Origin: Pezicula radicicola
Taxonomy: Eukaryota; Ascomycota; Leotiomycetes; Helotiales; Dermateaceae
Direction of reading: 5' to 3'
NCBI GenBank assembly: GCA_003008705.1
Contig: PDUO01000026.1
Location: 744,001-808,000, forward strand
Length of the DNA: 64,000 nt
The first letter of the stretch is position 1, and the number at the start of each line of letters is the position of its first letter. This document shows, piece by piece, positions 35,117 to 46,863 of this stretch. Position numbers and translations under genes: made by a program. The notes under the pieces are model-generated. The model saw nothing but the letters and a program-made list of their open reading frames with translations. It searched no databases and was not told the DNA's origin.

Positions 35117-37617
35117 TTAACCAGTAGCTCTTCGAACCCAAAATGCAGTCGGCTCATATACTGCATCCTTATCTCTTCGTTTGTACGCTCGATGTAGTCG
35201 CAATCCCAACTCATGCTCCTGCTGTCGGATGTCCGACTCTTCCTCTCGTAGTCCCTCAACCTTAGCTTTCTCAAGCTCTCGCTTCCTCCTGACCTCATCT
35301 GTGAGTACAATGTGATCCGTGGGCATCAACTCGGTCATTTGCCGGATGCTTTTTGATATGTTCATTCGGCGATGGGAAAGATTGTCAAGCTGAGCCTGAA
35401 GTGACGTGATCAGGTCGCGGGATTGCATTTCCTGAGGCGACATTGGCAATGCCTTCCCAGTGCTAGAGATCGTCGATGTTCGGCGGCCTTCACGCATGCT
35501 GATAAAGATAGGGGAACCCGGGATAAAATGATCTTGTGGAGAGGATCCGACCATTTTTCGTGCGATTTGGGGCTTGGGCGGAGATTGCTGTTCTAGATCA
35601 ACTACGCCCTTAGGTCCAATAGGTCGCTTCCGATCTAGAATTGAATTCTGTCGTGGTGGTGAGATGTCGTACTTGGTTGGGAGTGTTGGAACGGGAGGAG
35701 TATTTTGATCAATGGCGTCGTACGAGGGTCTTGGTGTGTTATGGGCAGTAGTGGGGGCGTATGTACTTATACTAAAACGAGAGGGCGGCTGCTCATAAGG
35801 TTCGGGAGGATTTGAGTCAGGATTGGAAACGTTTTGAAGAGCCTCACGGAACTTCTGCTCAATTGCGTCTGTAGAGGTTTCGCCTCTGTGGCTCGCGAGG
35901 TTTGGAGGGTTTAATGCTGTGGCCGTTGCAGTATTTTCGCGTGTCTGGATTCTTCCAGCAGTAACAGGAGATTGTTTGGACTTGGTCGCGGAAGTTTCTG
36001 GGTATGATGGAGACACAATCGCAGGTTCTGGAGTATGTGTAGATGGAGATGCTAAAGATCGGGGACCATTCCTACTAACACCTGGTTCTACAGATCGCAT
36101 AGTGGGGTTAGCTTTTGGCATTGACGTTGCCGCAGTGACTGTCTCAGGCGGACGACTTTGGATGATGGTTTCAGGGGTTAAACTTAGAAAACTTGCCAGC
36201 TGGTGATATAGGAGGTGAAGCGATAGGCTTAATGCTCTTTCGAGGAATATTGAGGGGTGGCATATCAGGCTGGTCTTGAACAGGAGCTACAAGAGCAGCT
36301 CGACCGCTCGAACCTTTCCATTCTGGTCTTTGAGCGAATGTAGGAGATGCTGGTTTGGCCAACTTCCGGAAACGGTCTGCGAAGGACGGTTGACTCTTGG
36401 GAGCAGGATTCGCGCTTATGCTTGTCGTGTTTCCTCTGTTGTTGATTGATCGTAACGCGGGTGGCTCGAATTGTCCTGGCTTAACTCCCAGTCTTCCTCC
36501 GCTATCACTTGTTGTAGGCTCGCCAGTATATTTATCGAACCGAGTTTCTCCAGGGCTCTTATTCTTTGCATACTCTCCTGGCCGTATTGTTGGAGCTGGG
36601 TTTGGGACCTGGTTCCGTCTCTTTTCTCTTCTCAATGTTGCGATATTACTCTGCGGAGTTTTTGGCTTTGATTCCGGCCGGATCTCGAGGGTTGAGATAT
36701 CCGGCATCGTTTCGTCAATAGGGGATACCTCCGAATCACTCGTGTATTCGTATCGCAGTCTGCTGCTATTGGGGGATGAAAGTCAGCTTTATGGTCAGAT
36801 TCAGTTATGAGATGACAATCCTTAATCTCAAGAAGTGCCTGAGTGGGGGTAGCTCCCGCAACCAAGATTGCGGCTCGTCTCTTGATCAGACGATCCCCAA
36901 GCGGTGGCTTTTTTGTCCCACGGAAGATATCTCACATACCTGGTGTTCTTGGGCCCAGTCTGGTATTCAGGGGAGCTTGGTGGTGATACTTCGTCCTCGT
37001 CCTCGTCCTCCTCGTAATGGATCCCTCCTGTATTGGTGTATGAATTCCTGGGGAAGCGATCGCCAGCAGGAAAGCCGAATTGAGGGGTTGGCTGTGAATA
37101 AATAGACGAGGTCGGTCTGAATCTCGAATCGCGAGGGTTCAATGTAAGATTTTGAACAGGAAACTGCGGAGAGGGGAGATTGGGCTCAACGCTGGTAGAA
37201 AGTTAGTAAGCTTGGGTATATCGCATTCATATATATATGAACGTGTGATCGTGTCGGGCTGGTAATTTCGTGGAGGGGTGGGAATGCGGGTGCATAAATT
37301 AATGTGATACATCCGGGCCCGAGTCCGTAAGTAGAAAGAAGCCTTTGACTTCCTTCCTCAAGCCACATCGACCTCCCCGGGAGCAAGTACATCCTCAAGA
37401 ATGCAACATGACGATGGTGTAACATAGATACTTACAAAGACGCTCGCGGGAGTGAATTTATTGTATCTGCACTCTCCGCGCTGTTGAAGCTGTTTGGTGT
37501 GGGTCTTGGCCTGATGCCAAACCCCGTGGAACTGGATCCATATGTACTCTCGTCCAGAGTTGTCTCCAGCAGTACCGGCGCCCCAATCTCTGGCCTTTTT
37601 TGCAGACGCTTCCACAT
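35117..37617 (-). CDS. Conserved fungal protein of unknown function, disordered with C-terminal coiled coil
   Basis: Four exons (37617-37436, 37191-36940, 36765-36197, 36138-35117) give 674 aa. I do not recognise a named family. The N-terminus MWKRLQKRPE is followed by long Pro/Ser/Asn-rich disordered sequence with an acidic YEEDEDEDEVSPPSSPEY patch near residue 120. A short basic-aromatic island SFADRFRKLAKP may bind a membrane or a partner. The last 110 residues form a helical coiled coil (DLITSLQAQLDNLSHRRMNI onward, rich in Glu, Arg and Leu heptads) ending in YEPTAFWVRRATG. Introns 1 and 2 are GT-AG. Intron 3 (36196-36139) appears to be GC-AG, with donor G|GCAAGT and acceptor GACAG, and is the only nearby junction I found that joins the two frames. 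A scaffold or cytoskeletal role is possible but unproven. Confidence 0.75.
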
Positions 37618-38995
37618 TGTCGCGATGTGGGTATGATCGTCGCTGGGGACGGAGGAAGGTTAAATCTGAGAGTTCGTTCGAACTGTAGAAAGGTGGTTTT
37701 GGTGCGCAAATATGGGATGAATGTATTCAGAAGTTCTGCGCTTGACGTACAGTTCGTTGTGAAGTTTGCTCGTGTATCGTGTATCGCGTACCGGATTTGG
37801 TTAAAGTTGACGTGAGCCAGAAGAGGGTGGAGGCTGTGCTGTTGAAGATTTAGAGAGAAGATCGCAGCTGAACCAGTTTCTGCACATAAGATTCTCATCC
37901 ACTCATTCATTCACCACGCTGCAGACCAGTCTGCAAACAACGGTGATTGTCCACTCTTCCCAATCCGTTCGTTGACGTCCAATATAAAATCGGTCGCGAT
38001 GAGGTCGACAGCCGCGTTGTGGTTGAAGGCTCGCCTTCACCAATCAAAATGCATCACCATCACAACTTTGAAATCGCAGTGCTTTCCTCGACCACAGAAG
38101 GATTCTGCTTGGAAAGAGAAGACGTTTTCTCAGAGAGAAATTCGTTGTGGGCACCCGGCCAAACATATTTCAAATGTTTATTGCAGGACGTACGGCATTC
38201 AGTGGTTGTTTCAAGTCATCGCTCCCAGACTCTTCATGTTAAAGCATCAACTCATACGTACTTCATATGCTCGCACATAAGGCAAGGTATGAGGCTTTGA
38301 CAGTTGAAGTGGACCTGGTCACGACTAATGTGCGAGCGCCGGGAGATAGGGAGACTGGGAGATCTGATCAGACGGGGAGAGTGGATAGTTACGAGAATAA
38401 TACAGTTGGTAGCCTCGCATGCAAGCTTCATCCAGACGACGCACAGCACGCACAGATTTGTTGGAGGCGAACTAGAGGCGGTGCTAGATTCTTAATTTTG
38501 CATATAAGCCTCCCTTGGCACCTCTCTTCTTCTCTTTGGCTCTACTAACTTTACTCACAATGCCCTCGAGGACAACATACTGTAGGTATTATCACTCAGC
38601 TCTTTCCTTGAAGATATATACAAGATTTGTTTCCAGCGAGCGATACTTTTCTCTGAAGATCTCCGTCAACTCAAACGCATGACAAGGCCTCTCATTGGGT
38701 CAAGTTGGACCCGTTAGCTTTTTAAGTTGTTACCGAACCTTATGACTGGAGCTCGACGTCTCAGAACCATCAAGCTTCAGCCTGTCGGGTGGCCTCCCCT
38801 CACAAAAGTCGGCAATTTCACCGTTTCGAGTTTCTAGACCGAGGCTATTCTTCAGCCTGATGTGTGGTGACGCTCAACCGACCGATGGTACCGGTAGCGA
38901 CAGTAGGTAGCTTTTCTTTTCCTTTTCTCCTGCAACTTCAATAATTGTAATGCATCCAGTGCACTCATCCATTTGACTTTGGTGTCGCTCGGAAA
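37618..38995. other. Intergenic, divergent coiled-coil gene / thioesterase
   Basis: About 1.4 kb. Overlapping plus-strand open frames of about 100 codons lie at 37947-38300 but show no motif or codon pattern I trust. It presumably carries both promoters. Confidence 0.45.
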
Positions 38996-39580
38996 ATGAG
39001 CATTCAAGAACCCCGAAATCTCCCTCACGAAGAGCCCTCCCTAGAAGTCAAAGCACACTTCTCAGCTTGGGACTGGTGCACAGCCCTGTTCGACGACCCC
39101 ACACTCCGTCCATTCAAGACGCTGTCAAAATTGTCCCATGGCTCAACCTTTGTTGGCGAAACCCTATCAACTCCCAGCACGATTCGAGCGTGGCAATCAT
39201 TCTACAAAGCCCCCTCTCCCGGCAGTAATAGCGGTTCACTGTATTACTTGCTGTCTCTTGGAGATGGGGTGAACGGACATCCCGATAAAGCTCATGGAGG
39301 ATTCATTGCTGTAATGATGGACGAGGTCATTGGAGCAACAGCCAGTAACCATTGCCCACCAGGAAAAACGACAATGACGGCGTTCATGAAAGTAGATTTC
39401 AAGAAGCCTCTTGAAACTCCTGGCGTGGTGCTAGCTAGGGGTTGGATCGACGAGGAAATGAGTCAGGGGAGGAAGATTTATGGGAAGGCGAGCTTAGAGG
39501 ATGGAGAAGGGGTTGTTTATGCTGTTGGAGAAGCTCTTTTTCTGATGGTTGATTTCTCTATGGTTGGGCTGAAGCTGTAA
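38996..39580 (+). CDS. Hotdog-fold thioesterase (4HBT/PaaI-like)
   Basis: Single exon, 194 aa. The central motif AHGGFIAVMMDEVIGATA (His100, Asp109) is the helix signature of the acyl-CoA thioesterase superfamily. It is followed by TAFMKVDFKKPLETPGVVLA, the beta-strand pair that lines the substrate tunnel, and RKIYGKASLEDGEGVVYAVG. The N-terminal 75 residues contain aromatic segments (AHFSAWDWCTALFDD) found in fungal THEM4-like proteins. It probably hydrolyses acyl-CoA esters; chain length and compartment are not determined, and no presequence is evident. The start is the first ATG in frame and lies 50 bases after a pyrimidine-rich leader. Confidence 0.88.
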   Translation: MSIQEPRNLPHEEPSLEVKAHFSAWDWCTALFDDPTLRPFKTLSKLSHGSTFVGETLSTPSTIRAWQSFYKAPSPGSNSGSLYYLLSLGDGVNGHPDKAHGGFIAVMMDEVIGATASNHCPPGKTTMTAFMKVDFKKPLETPGVVLARGWIDEEMSQGRKIYGKASLEDGEGVVYAVGEALFLMVDFSMVGLKL

Positions 39581-41558
39581 GATAACACTTCATGGATGAC
39601 CAGGAAGGCCAGCAAGGTTGCATTATTCTCTATCTTTGATACCTGTGCTTCCAAAGTATAGCATTGCTATCGGCGCGGTACCTGTGAGAAACCTGTGCAT
39701 TGGACGTCTATATTTTGCTTTTTTTATCAGCACATATACCATTAGAATGATATTACGAAGAATAACAGCATATAGCAGCATATGGTAGCATAGATATGGG
39801 ATTGAACTTATTAGCTAGAGTATTTCCATCCAAATGAATTTATGAACTTGTTCTGTCGCTAAACCTTTCAATTTCTTTTGGGCGATCTAAGAAAGTGAAT
39901 AGCAACCGTGGAGACTTGTCTGGTCGTAAGTATGTCTCACTGGTTTAGTACAAATCGCCTTTAAAGATAAAGAATACTTTGCGTGGACTGTCGCTCAGTT
40001 AGCACGTATGAAACAACATCTTTGTTGGATACATTTGAAGCTTCTTTGGCGGCCAACTAGCGCTACGGAGTGCAGCGTACTTCGTAAGGCCTGCCAAGCA
40101 AAGTGGCGTCAAATGCTTCATTGCTTGAAACCCGTCACTGATTATTCTAGTTTCCTATCTAACATACCTAATCTATAAGCAAGGCTATTGTAACAATATG
40201 GAGATCATTTATTCATGTATATCCTGACATGACCTAGTATGTTGTGTTTTGAGCTGCACCAGCGTCTTGCCATCTTATGGTGTTGATTGCTCTGCCATCG
40301 AACATGAAAAGAGCTAATGACTCCAGCTTCTGTGGTAGGATAAGGTTGAATACAGCCGTGTTTGGTCTCTCAAGTCTCTTAGGCACCTCGAAGAACCCGG
40401 CAAGGACGACATACTACATAGTCCAGTGGCAACTCCCTTTAGTAAAAACAAAAACAAGTCAGTAATTTCTCAGTGTGCTTTCGCAAAGTGATCCAAGATC
40501 ATGTAGCTATACATGCTCAAAATCCCGGCAGGAGAATGTAAAAGGCTAGCAATATAGATATACTCAGTAGGGTTACTAAGACGCTATCTAATAATAACAT
40601 CCATAAGGTGGAGGAGCTTCAATCGACTCAAATTTGGAGTGAACGAGCAGATACAGTGGGTTCCCATAAGTCTATGCTCCTACCCTGTTTTACACTAGAA
40701 TACTCCTAGTGCGTCTACTTCTATAACTTAAACTTAGGCTGTATACCTAAAAAATTAAAAAAATTAAAGTATTTTTAGTATTTAAAGTAGACTTTTCTAT
40801 ATTAGATTTTAATTATATCTAGTAGTTACTATAGGAAATAGTAAATAATTTAGGATAGTAAATTCTATACTCCTCTTACTTCTAATCTCTATTAATTAAT
40901 CCTAGTTGCCTATAGTTTTAATATAGAGATAGAAAAATATAGGTAGCTATCGAATAAACAGGTCTAGTATAAAGACTTTAATTAATTATCCCTTCTTTAC
41001 TATAAACCTTTAAAGTGTTAGGTGTGAGTTTTGGTGTAAAATAGGGTAGGAGCACAGACATGGGAACCTACTGCTACCAGTCAACTTGAGCTGGTCAAAG
41101 GATCCCCGCCAAATCAATAATCCTCAAGTCCGAGTTACGGCATTGCTGATGAAGTCCAGCATAGAAAAATGAAAAGAAGGATATTTTCCGTACTTTAACC
41201 TCCCTATTACTCTAAGTGTCTGCCAATGAATGGTCTTCGAAAACGAAAGAAAGCTTCCTGATTTGGGCGCGGCGATTCTCTTTTCGGCCTCCGGGGTTCC
41301 GAGTTCCTCCACCTCCAGACATAATGACTGTATTACTGTACAACCACAAATAGCCTCCTCCATCTCACTTCTATTCTACAACCACTTGACATCCTGCATA
41401 TGTCGGCAATCAAGCCATAATTTTCGTCATCTGTGATAATCTGCTTCATTTTCTTGCTCTTCAAGAGCCACTGCATCCACAAACAGTTGCCCTTTGACAT
41501 TCGACCTTAACTACCGCAAGCTCCGAACATACAGCTCAATTTTGCTGATACCGGTGCA
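39581..41558. other. Intergenic containing a small TIR element
   Basis: About 2 kb. The first kilobase holds no recognisable gene. 40654-41073 is an AT-rich element with terminal inverted repeats (separate entry). The remainder leads into the Dap1-like gene. Confidence 0.5.
40654..41073. mobile_element. Non-autonomous TIR element (MITE-like), RIP-altered
   Basis: About 420 bases. The left end reads CAGTGGGTTCCCATAAGTCT and continues to near 40696. The reverse complement of the right end reads CAGTAGGTTCCCATGTCTGT and continues in parallel, sharing GCTCCTACCC and TTTTACAC. The inverted repeats are about 40 bases, differing mainly by transitions and one 2-base gap. TA flanks the left end directly and lies one base beyond the right end, as for Tc1/mariner-type insertion. 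The interior is extremely AT-rich with no ORF. I infer a miniature element mobilised by a transposase elsewhere and later mutated by RIP. Confidence 0.75.
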
Positions 41559-42202
41559 ATGGATTACGTTGAGAGGAGAATGGAGCAGGGTCAGTACCAT
41601 CATCCATCTACCGCTTCTAAAGCTAACAAACACCAAAGAGGCGGCAAAGCCGACCCTAAGTCCTGAAGTGTAAGTTCTAAAACTGGCCACCACTAGGTAT
41701 CCTTCAGATGTATGCACAAGAGCTAATGCCTCCCAGCCGAACAATCGCAACTCCTATCAACTTCATCCTTGCTGGTCTCTTGATCTTGACCCTTTACTAC
41801 CAACTACGTCCCAAGAAAGCCGCCGCCTTACCTCCTCCCCCACCACCAACCGTCTTCAAAACATTCACTCCGCCTACTCTCGTTCCTTTCAACGGCACAA
41901 ATGGCATGCCAATCTACTTTGCTGTCCGTGGCCGCGTCTTTGACGTTTCCTCCGGTCGTAACTTCTACGGTCCAGGTGGCCCATACCAGAACTTTGCTGG
42001 GCGGGATGCGTCAAGGGGCTTGGCACATGGCAGTTTCGATGAGGATATGTTGACCAAGGATTTGGAGGGCCCATTGGATACGCTTGAGGATTTGGACGAA
42101 GAACAGAAGGAAGCCTTGAGAGGTTGGGAGGAAAGATTCGAGGAGAAATACCTAGTCGTTGGTCGGCTGGTTGCGGTTGGTGATGAGGGCAAACCTGAAT
42201 AA
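41559..42202 (+). CDS. DAP1: Dap1/PGRMC-like membrane cytochrome b5-domain heme protein
   Basis: Two exons (41559-41589, 41697-42202) give 178 aa. A membrane segment lies at about residues 30-47 (PINFILAGLLILTLYYQL), followed by a Pro-rich linker (PPPPPP). The cytochrome b5-like steroid-binding domain has the family signature YFAVRGRVFDVSSGRNFYGP, then GGPYQNFAGRDASRGLA; tyrosines in this stretch bind heme in PGRMC proteins. In yeast Dap1 supports the P450 Erg11 in ergosterol synthesis and affects azole sensitivity, and it sits in the ER or endosomes. The downstream ATG at 41708 would give a 164-residue protein without the first exon; the upstream start is preferred because the intron is clean (GTCAGT donor, 107 bases) and keeps frame. 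Confidence 0.9.
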
Positions 42203-42442
42203 AAGGTTTGCTATAATGATTCAGTTTGGCATGAATAACTGACGACTGTTTGCTGGCTTATTCGGGTTCTTAGGTGAATGTTTGCTATGGATGTAGTACA
42301 ATGAAGACTCATTTCAAAGTAATGAATCAATGGGCGGCAAACAAACTCCCAAGCAATTAGTTATATTGAGTTTACAGCAAGGATTTACAACTTCTAACCA
42401 TCAACAGCTCAATCAAAAGCATTCCTACACAGAAACATCGAA

Positions 42443-43070
42443 ATGCATTCCAAGTTCTTCACCGTATGCCGTTTACGCATCAGATCCTTCTGTCGCACAC
42501 TGCGTCGCAATCATAAATCCCAAGCGCTTAAGATAGCCCAAAAGGAGCGCCCTGGTCCAGATGTTGACCTCTTCGTCCAAGTTGATCCTACCCAAAATGC
42601 ATCAGAGTTCTCTCTCTTCCCACGGTTGCCTCTAGAGATTCGATTGCAAATCTGGGGAGAAGCCTTCCCGGATCCCAAGGGGGCGGCAGGTGTGACTAGG
42701 GAAGTCGCAGTTTACTTGGACATCTTTTCCAAACCATTCCCAATCATGCTAAGCATCAACCACGAGAGCCGTGAAGAAACCCTGCGAAACCTTCGAATCA
42801 TCAGTTTATCATTTTATCCTGAAAGCACCCGCTTACGTCGCCTACCTCCAAAACGATGCTTTTATCGCATATAAAACACCAAAACACAACATTATAAGAC
42901 TTGATTTTTGGCGTTTTGGTTATATTGATGCATCTAACGGTATGTGTAAGGTTGTTTTCATTAAAGCGGATCTTCCCGAAGGAAAGAGAGACAGTAATAG
43001 TACGATATCAACTTATTATGACACTCTCTTTTATGAGAACAAACTGGTGATTGGGCGCTTCTTATATTGA
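42443..43070 (+). pseudogene. 2EXR-domain protein, probably frameshifted
   Basis: The first frame (42443-42874) carries a 2EXR-type beginning: FSLFPRLPLEIRLQIWGEAF, a short strand segment and INHESREETL. Protein-like sequence then seems to move to another frame (PAYVAYLQNDAFIAYKTPKH onward) that stays open to 43070. No GT-AG intron joins the frames around 42790-42870, so a 1-base indel is likely. The sum of both parts is about 210 residues, short for this family, and the C-terminal part is weakly conserved. Function of 2EXR proteins is unknown; they are numerous in Helotiales. It could instead be a truncated but real protein of 143 residues from the first frame. Confidence 0.5.
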
Positions 43071-44178
43071 TAGAAACGACTGCTCCTAGCAGAAAGATAT
43101 CCGCGAGCTAGTTGTGTATTCTTTAGATACCACTTTCTAAAGGTTTATTCTGAAAATATGAGGAAGATAGCCTCCGAAAGACATTTCTCGTGGGGAGGAT
43201 ATCAGTTGTGATGAGACGCCGGATTCATTACAATCAAGGATATTACTGCTCCTTATGCCCTTGAGGCTATAAACTAGGCCTTTCTTACTCGGCATAAAGG
43301 ATCGTTTAGGTTGGTGCTGGTGTTAACGTTGAGTTCTGTACGCTATGGAGGAGAGGAAAGGGCTTAGTGGTAAAGAATGGCCCCAATATAATACATCTTA
43401 GTGCACGGTTTCAGATTTGACGGTTGAGGTTTGAGGGAGGATATAATAGTTATCTTGTAATAGAATGGATTCTTGATATTTCCTAATACTTCTCTTCTTT
43501 TAAAGTGTACGTTAAGGATCCTGTCATTCTTCATTTTGTAGATACTTAATACAAGTGGGTTAGCTACTCAAGTCCATCTCATATATACTTCTTATTCACT
43601 CTCTAAAGAAACACTAAAAGGAGGGTTTCTTAGATAATTTAAGTGTGCCTGCCCGCCCTTGATCAGAGAATCTGATTTCTAGTAAATCGTCTAAGTAATT
43701 ATCTCTTTTGTAGATATTCAAGGAGGCTACCCTAAACTATACTAATAATAGGCTTGTTATCTAAGTAATCTGCATTAGCTAATAGTTTATACCTATTTTA
43801 CGATGGGGGATTTTATTTGTAAGATGTATAAATATAATCCTCTGTCACTGCCAACTAAGAAAGACAAACCATAGATGTAGCAAACAATATTCAAAGGAGT
43901 AACAAAATCTTCATAGTTTATAAGCTCCTCGCAAGAACGCAAGCAAGAAACTAACTAGTAAGACGCAATTGAAACGATACCTGTTACGCCTAATATCCAT
44001 CACTCGGTCAAGAAATTCGACGCTGCAGTGTTTCTCTGTTCAACAAAAATACAAATGTTGCCTCGCCGGAGGTATGTTAAAACGCCAATTATGCAACGCC
44101 ATAAACACAAAGAACCGCTAACTTGAAGTGCAGGACTAAAATGACAAAACAAAAACTGTACAATTGGGATTTCCTCCT
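43071..44178. other. Convergent intergenic, AT-rich
   Basis: About 1.1 kb between the degraded 2EXR gene and the 3' end of the M28 peptidase gene. It is AT-rich from 43430 to 43900. No gene or RNA is seen. Confidence 0.45.
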
Positions 44179-46863
44179 TCAAGTATTCCCCACTAACTTC
44201 CTACTCGCTCTTTTGATGATATCAGCTGCTTTATCAACCTGGGCTTTAGCTAGGGCCCAATCGCCAGCTTCCACTGCATCGCGGATCGCAGGGAAGTAAG
44301 CCTCGTCATAGCCGGACCAGAGTTGGGGTCCGAAGACGATGTGTTTGAACTGGGTGCGGTTTGGAATCTATAACTATTAGTCTGGAGTCCACAATAGAAG
44401 AATGAAGGGAAAACTTACACCACCACCTTCTTCCAAATCAAGAAGATGTGTCTCGAAGTTCGCCATCCGATTATTGTGGCTCTTCCGGTGCGCCGCAAGA
44501 ATAGGGCTCTCGAAACCACCACCACTCAACACAACCGAATCCCAATCCATCTCCCATTTCTCAAACAGTCGGGCATCGTTAGCAAGTTGCAAGACAGCTT
44601 CTCGCAACGGATCAGTCGTCCAAGGAACCTGACCATCCTGATTACCACCTTTGTTCTCTGCCCAGTTCTCAAGGTCCATAACCCATTTTGTCATAGACGC
44701 AGAGTAAGCGGCCATGTCGAAAGGAAGAACAAGGCGATCGGAAAATTCTAGAATGAGGAGTCCCCAGACTTCAGCGAGCAATTTGTGATACTTGAATCCT
44801 GGGTCACCGAGGAGGCTCATACGATCGAAGTTGTCGTATGCGGAATGGTAGGCGTAGAGTGACCCATCAAGTTTGAAATCATTTCTAGGCATTTTACCAC
44901 CGCCGAAGCCGATATCTAGACTTGAGGTGCCGGCAATGTCTTGGAATGCAACGTAGTCGCTGCCTGCTCCTAGACCGTCAAGCTGACCACCACGTTCGTC
45001 GAAGAGAGAGCGAAGAGTGGCGTTCCTTATGGGATCTGAGGTGCGGTCTAGGACTCTCAGTAGAGCTTTACGGAAGACAGGACTCCCTGCGGCCTGGAAG
45101 TCTTGCCCTCCGACTGCTGTATCTACATTTATATAAACATACGCGTCTTTTCGAAGCTGTTCAATGTGGGCTTCAACGTATTCAGTAGAGCCAATGAGAT
45201 TGTACTCTTCGGCATCCCATGATGCAAATTCGATGGTGCGGAGAGGCCGCCAGCCTTTGCTGACAAGATCTCCAAAGATGTGAACGATTTCAAGCATGAC
45301 TGCTGTCCCAGATCCAGGATCTGACGCTCCAAAAGTCCAGGCATCACGGTGGTTACCGATAATGATGGACTTTTCGTTCTGTTCAATGCCTGTGATCTTC
45401 CCCATTACATTCCATATCTTTTGCTTTTCAACTTCGTCTTGCTCATTGACCAGGTGAACGTGAGGTGAAGACATATCTCCCGACCAGTATTCTACATCCG
45501 GGACGGCTCCAGTCCATTCAGGCGGGCATATAATTCCATGCCCCTTGATAGCCTGCAATAGTTTCTGCGCATCACCCCAAGAAAGTGGTATGCTGGGGAT
45601 GTTCACAAGGCCTGGATTGTTGTCTTTGGATATCCTTTTTGCGTCTTTTGTGCTTGCCCAACCGGGAGTCAAAACATCACCAACCACCCAACTCATAAGA
45701 CTGACAGCTCCTCGCTGAACCTCATCACTTTTGAGGTTCTCGGTATCCGCTGGATCGCTATATATCAAACAGCCAGCAAATCCCACCTCTTCGGCAGCCT
45801 TCACTTTGAGAGCCCTGTCTCCCTGAGTTCCACCGTACCGCACCAATGCAATTGCACCTTTCGTCTCAATCCCACTATCATAGAAGCTCTTGAAATCCGC
45901 CCTAGAACCATAATTTGCAAACATCAAAGGTCCGGTAACATCCCCAGCCCTAGAATGTCCGTGGAAAACTGGTGTCTGCTGTCTTGGTGGATCCTTGTAA
46001 ACCTGGTCCTCCTCGATCTTCGCCTTCCAAACCACACTCCCGTCCTCACCCAGAATCTCCACTTTCCGGCCACCCTCCTTTGGATAGTTCAGGTAAACGT
46101 CAAACTCATCCATATGTACCTCCTCCAAACCACTCGTGGCAAAAATTCCCTGCACATACTCCGCCAACACATAGTCACCTTCGGTGCCAGCCATATGATC
46201 CGTCTTGGTAATCTGTTCCAACCGCCAGCGTAACCTCCTTTCATCAACCATAGCCTGTACATGCTGCCTCACAGCCTCCGGTTCAAACATCTGCCCCGCC
46301 ATCCTTTGCGCCGCATTTGTAAATATATCACTGATAAACAGCAGATACACAATCGCTATCACCAGGAATATGGCAAATATCCTTGCCAGGATAATAAAGA
46401 AATTCGTGTCAGGCTTTGGCAACCGTATATTACTCAACCTTGGTAACCGGAAGGGCAGATTAAACCGTGATAATCTATGCGAAAGTGATGATATCCGTTT
46501 CCCCCATATCGACTGCTGTGCTGGCGGATCCATCATCTCCATCTCCTCCATCTCCCTCCGCACGTCCTCATCCTCACTGGACCTATTTTCCTGCCCCAGA
46601 AAGGCATCATGTTCAAAACTGGCGCGCGGTGTCGAGCTATCTTCTGTCGGTGGAGGCCGATATCCTTGCCTTCTTGTAGGCACTGGTAGTCTTCCCCCGG
46701 TACCCAAGAGGCCTTCTCGTTCTGAGGGAGCCGCTGCTTCGGAGGCTGTGTTGCTGTTCGGAGGGGTGGATGTTCGTGAAGAGGAGCCCCCAATTGCTTC
46801 TTCATAGCTAGGTATGGGCGCATTGGCGACAGGTTCGTACTTGTTGGGTTTCTCGTCCGCCAT
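44179..46863 (-). CDS. Type II membrane M28 peptidase, Vps70/Tre1-2-like (glutamate carboxypeptidase II family)
   Basis: Two exons (46863-44419, 44367-44179) give 877 aa. An N-terminal cytosolic tail of about 154 residues is Ser/Pro-rich with an IPSYEEA motif near residue 17. The transmembrane helix is at about 155-178. The ectodomain has a PA-type insert (GAIALVRYGGTQGDRALKVK) and an M28 peptidase. All zinc and catalytic residues are visible in order: His in IGNHRDAWTFG, Asp in ASDPGSGTA, Glu-Glu in SWDAEEYNLIG, Asp in INVDTAVGG, His in YAYHSAYDN. A C-terminal helical TfR-dimer-like domain ends in the second exon. Yeast relatives are Vps70 and the Bsd2/Rsp5 adaptors Tre1/Tre2. The tail motif could recruit a ubiquitin ligase; that is inference. 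Next upstream gene on the same strand is VPS35. Confidence 0.92.

Noticed and set aside
37947..38300. Overlapping open frames of about 100 codons containing HHHH
   Set aside because: No ATG at the head of the longer one and no recognisable fold; the two frames overlap each other. Not supported as a gene.
46205..46807. 200-codon open frame opposite the M28 peptidase gene
   Set aside because: Lies wholly antisense to a well-supported exon and is Ser/Arg-rich as expected of a shadow.
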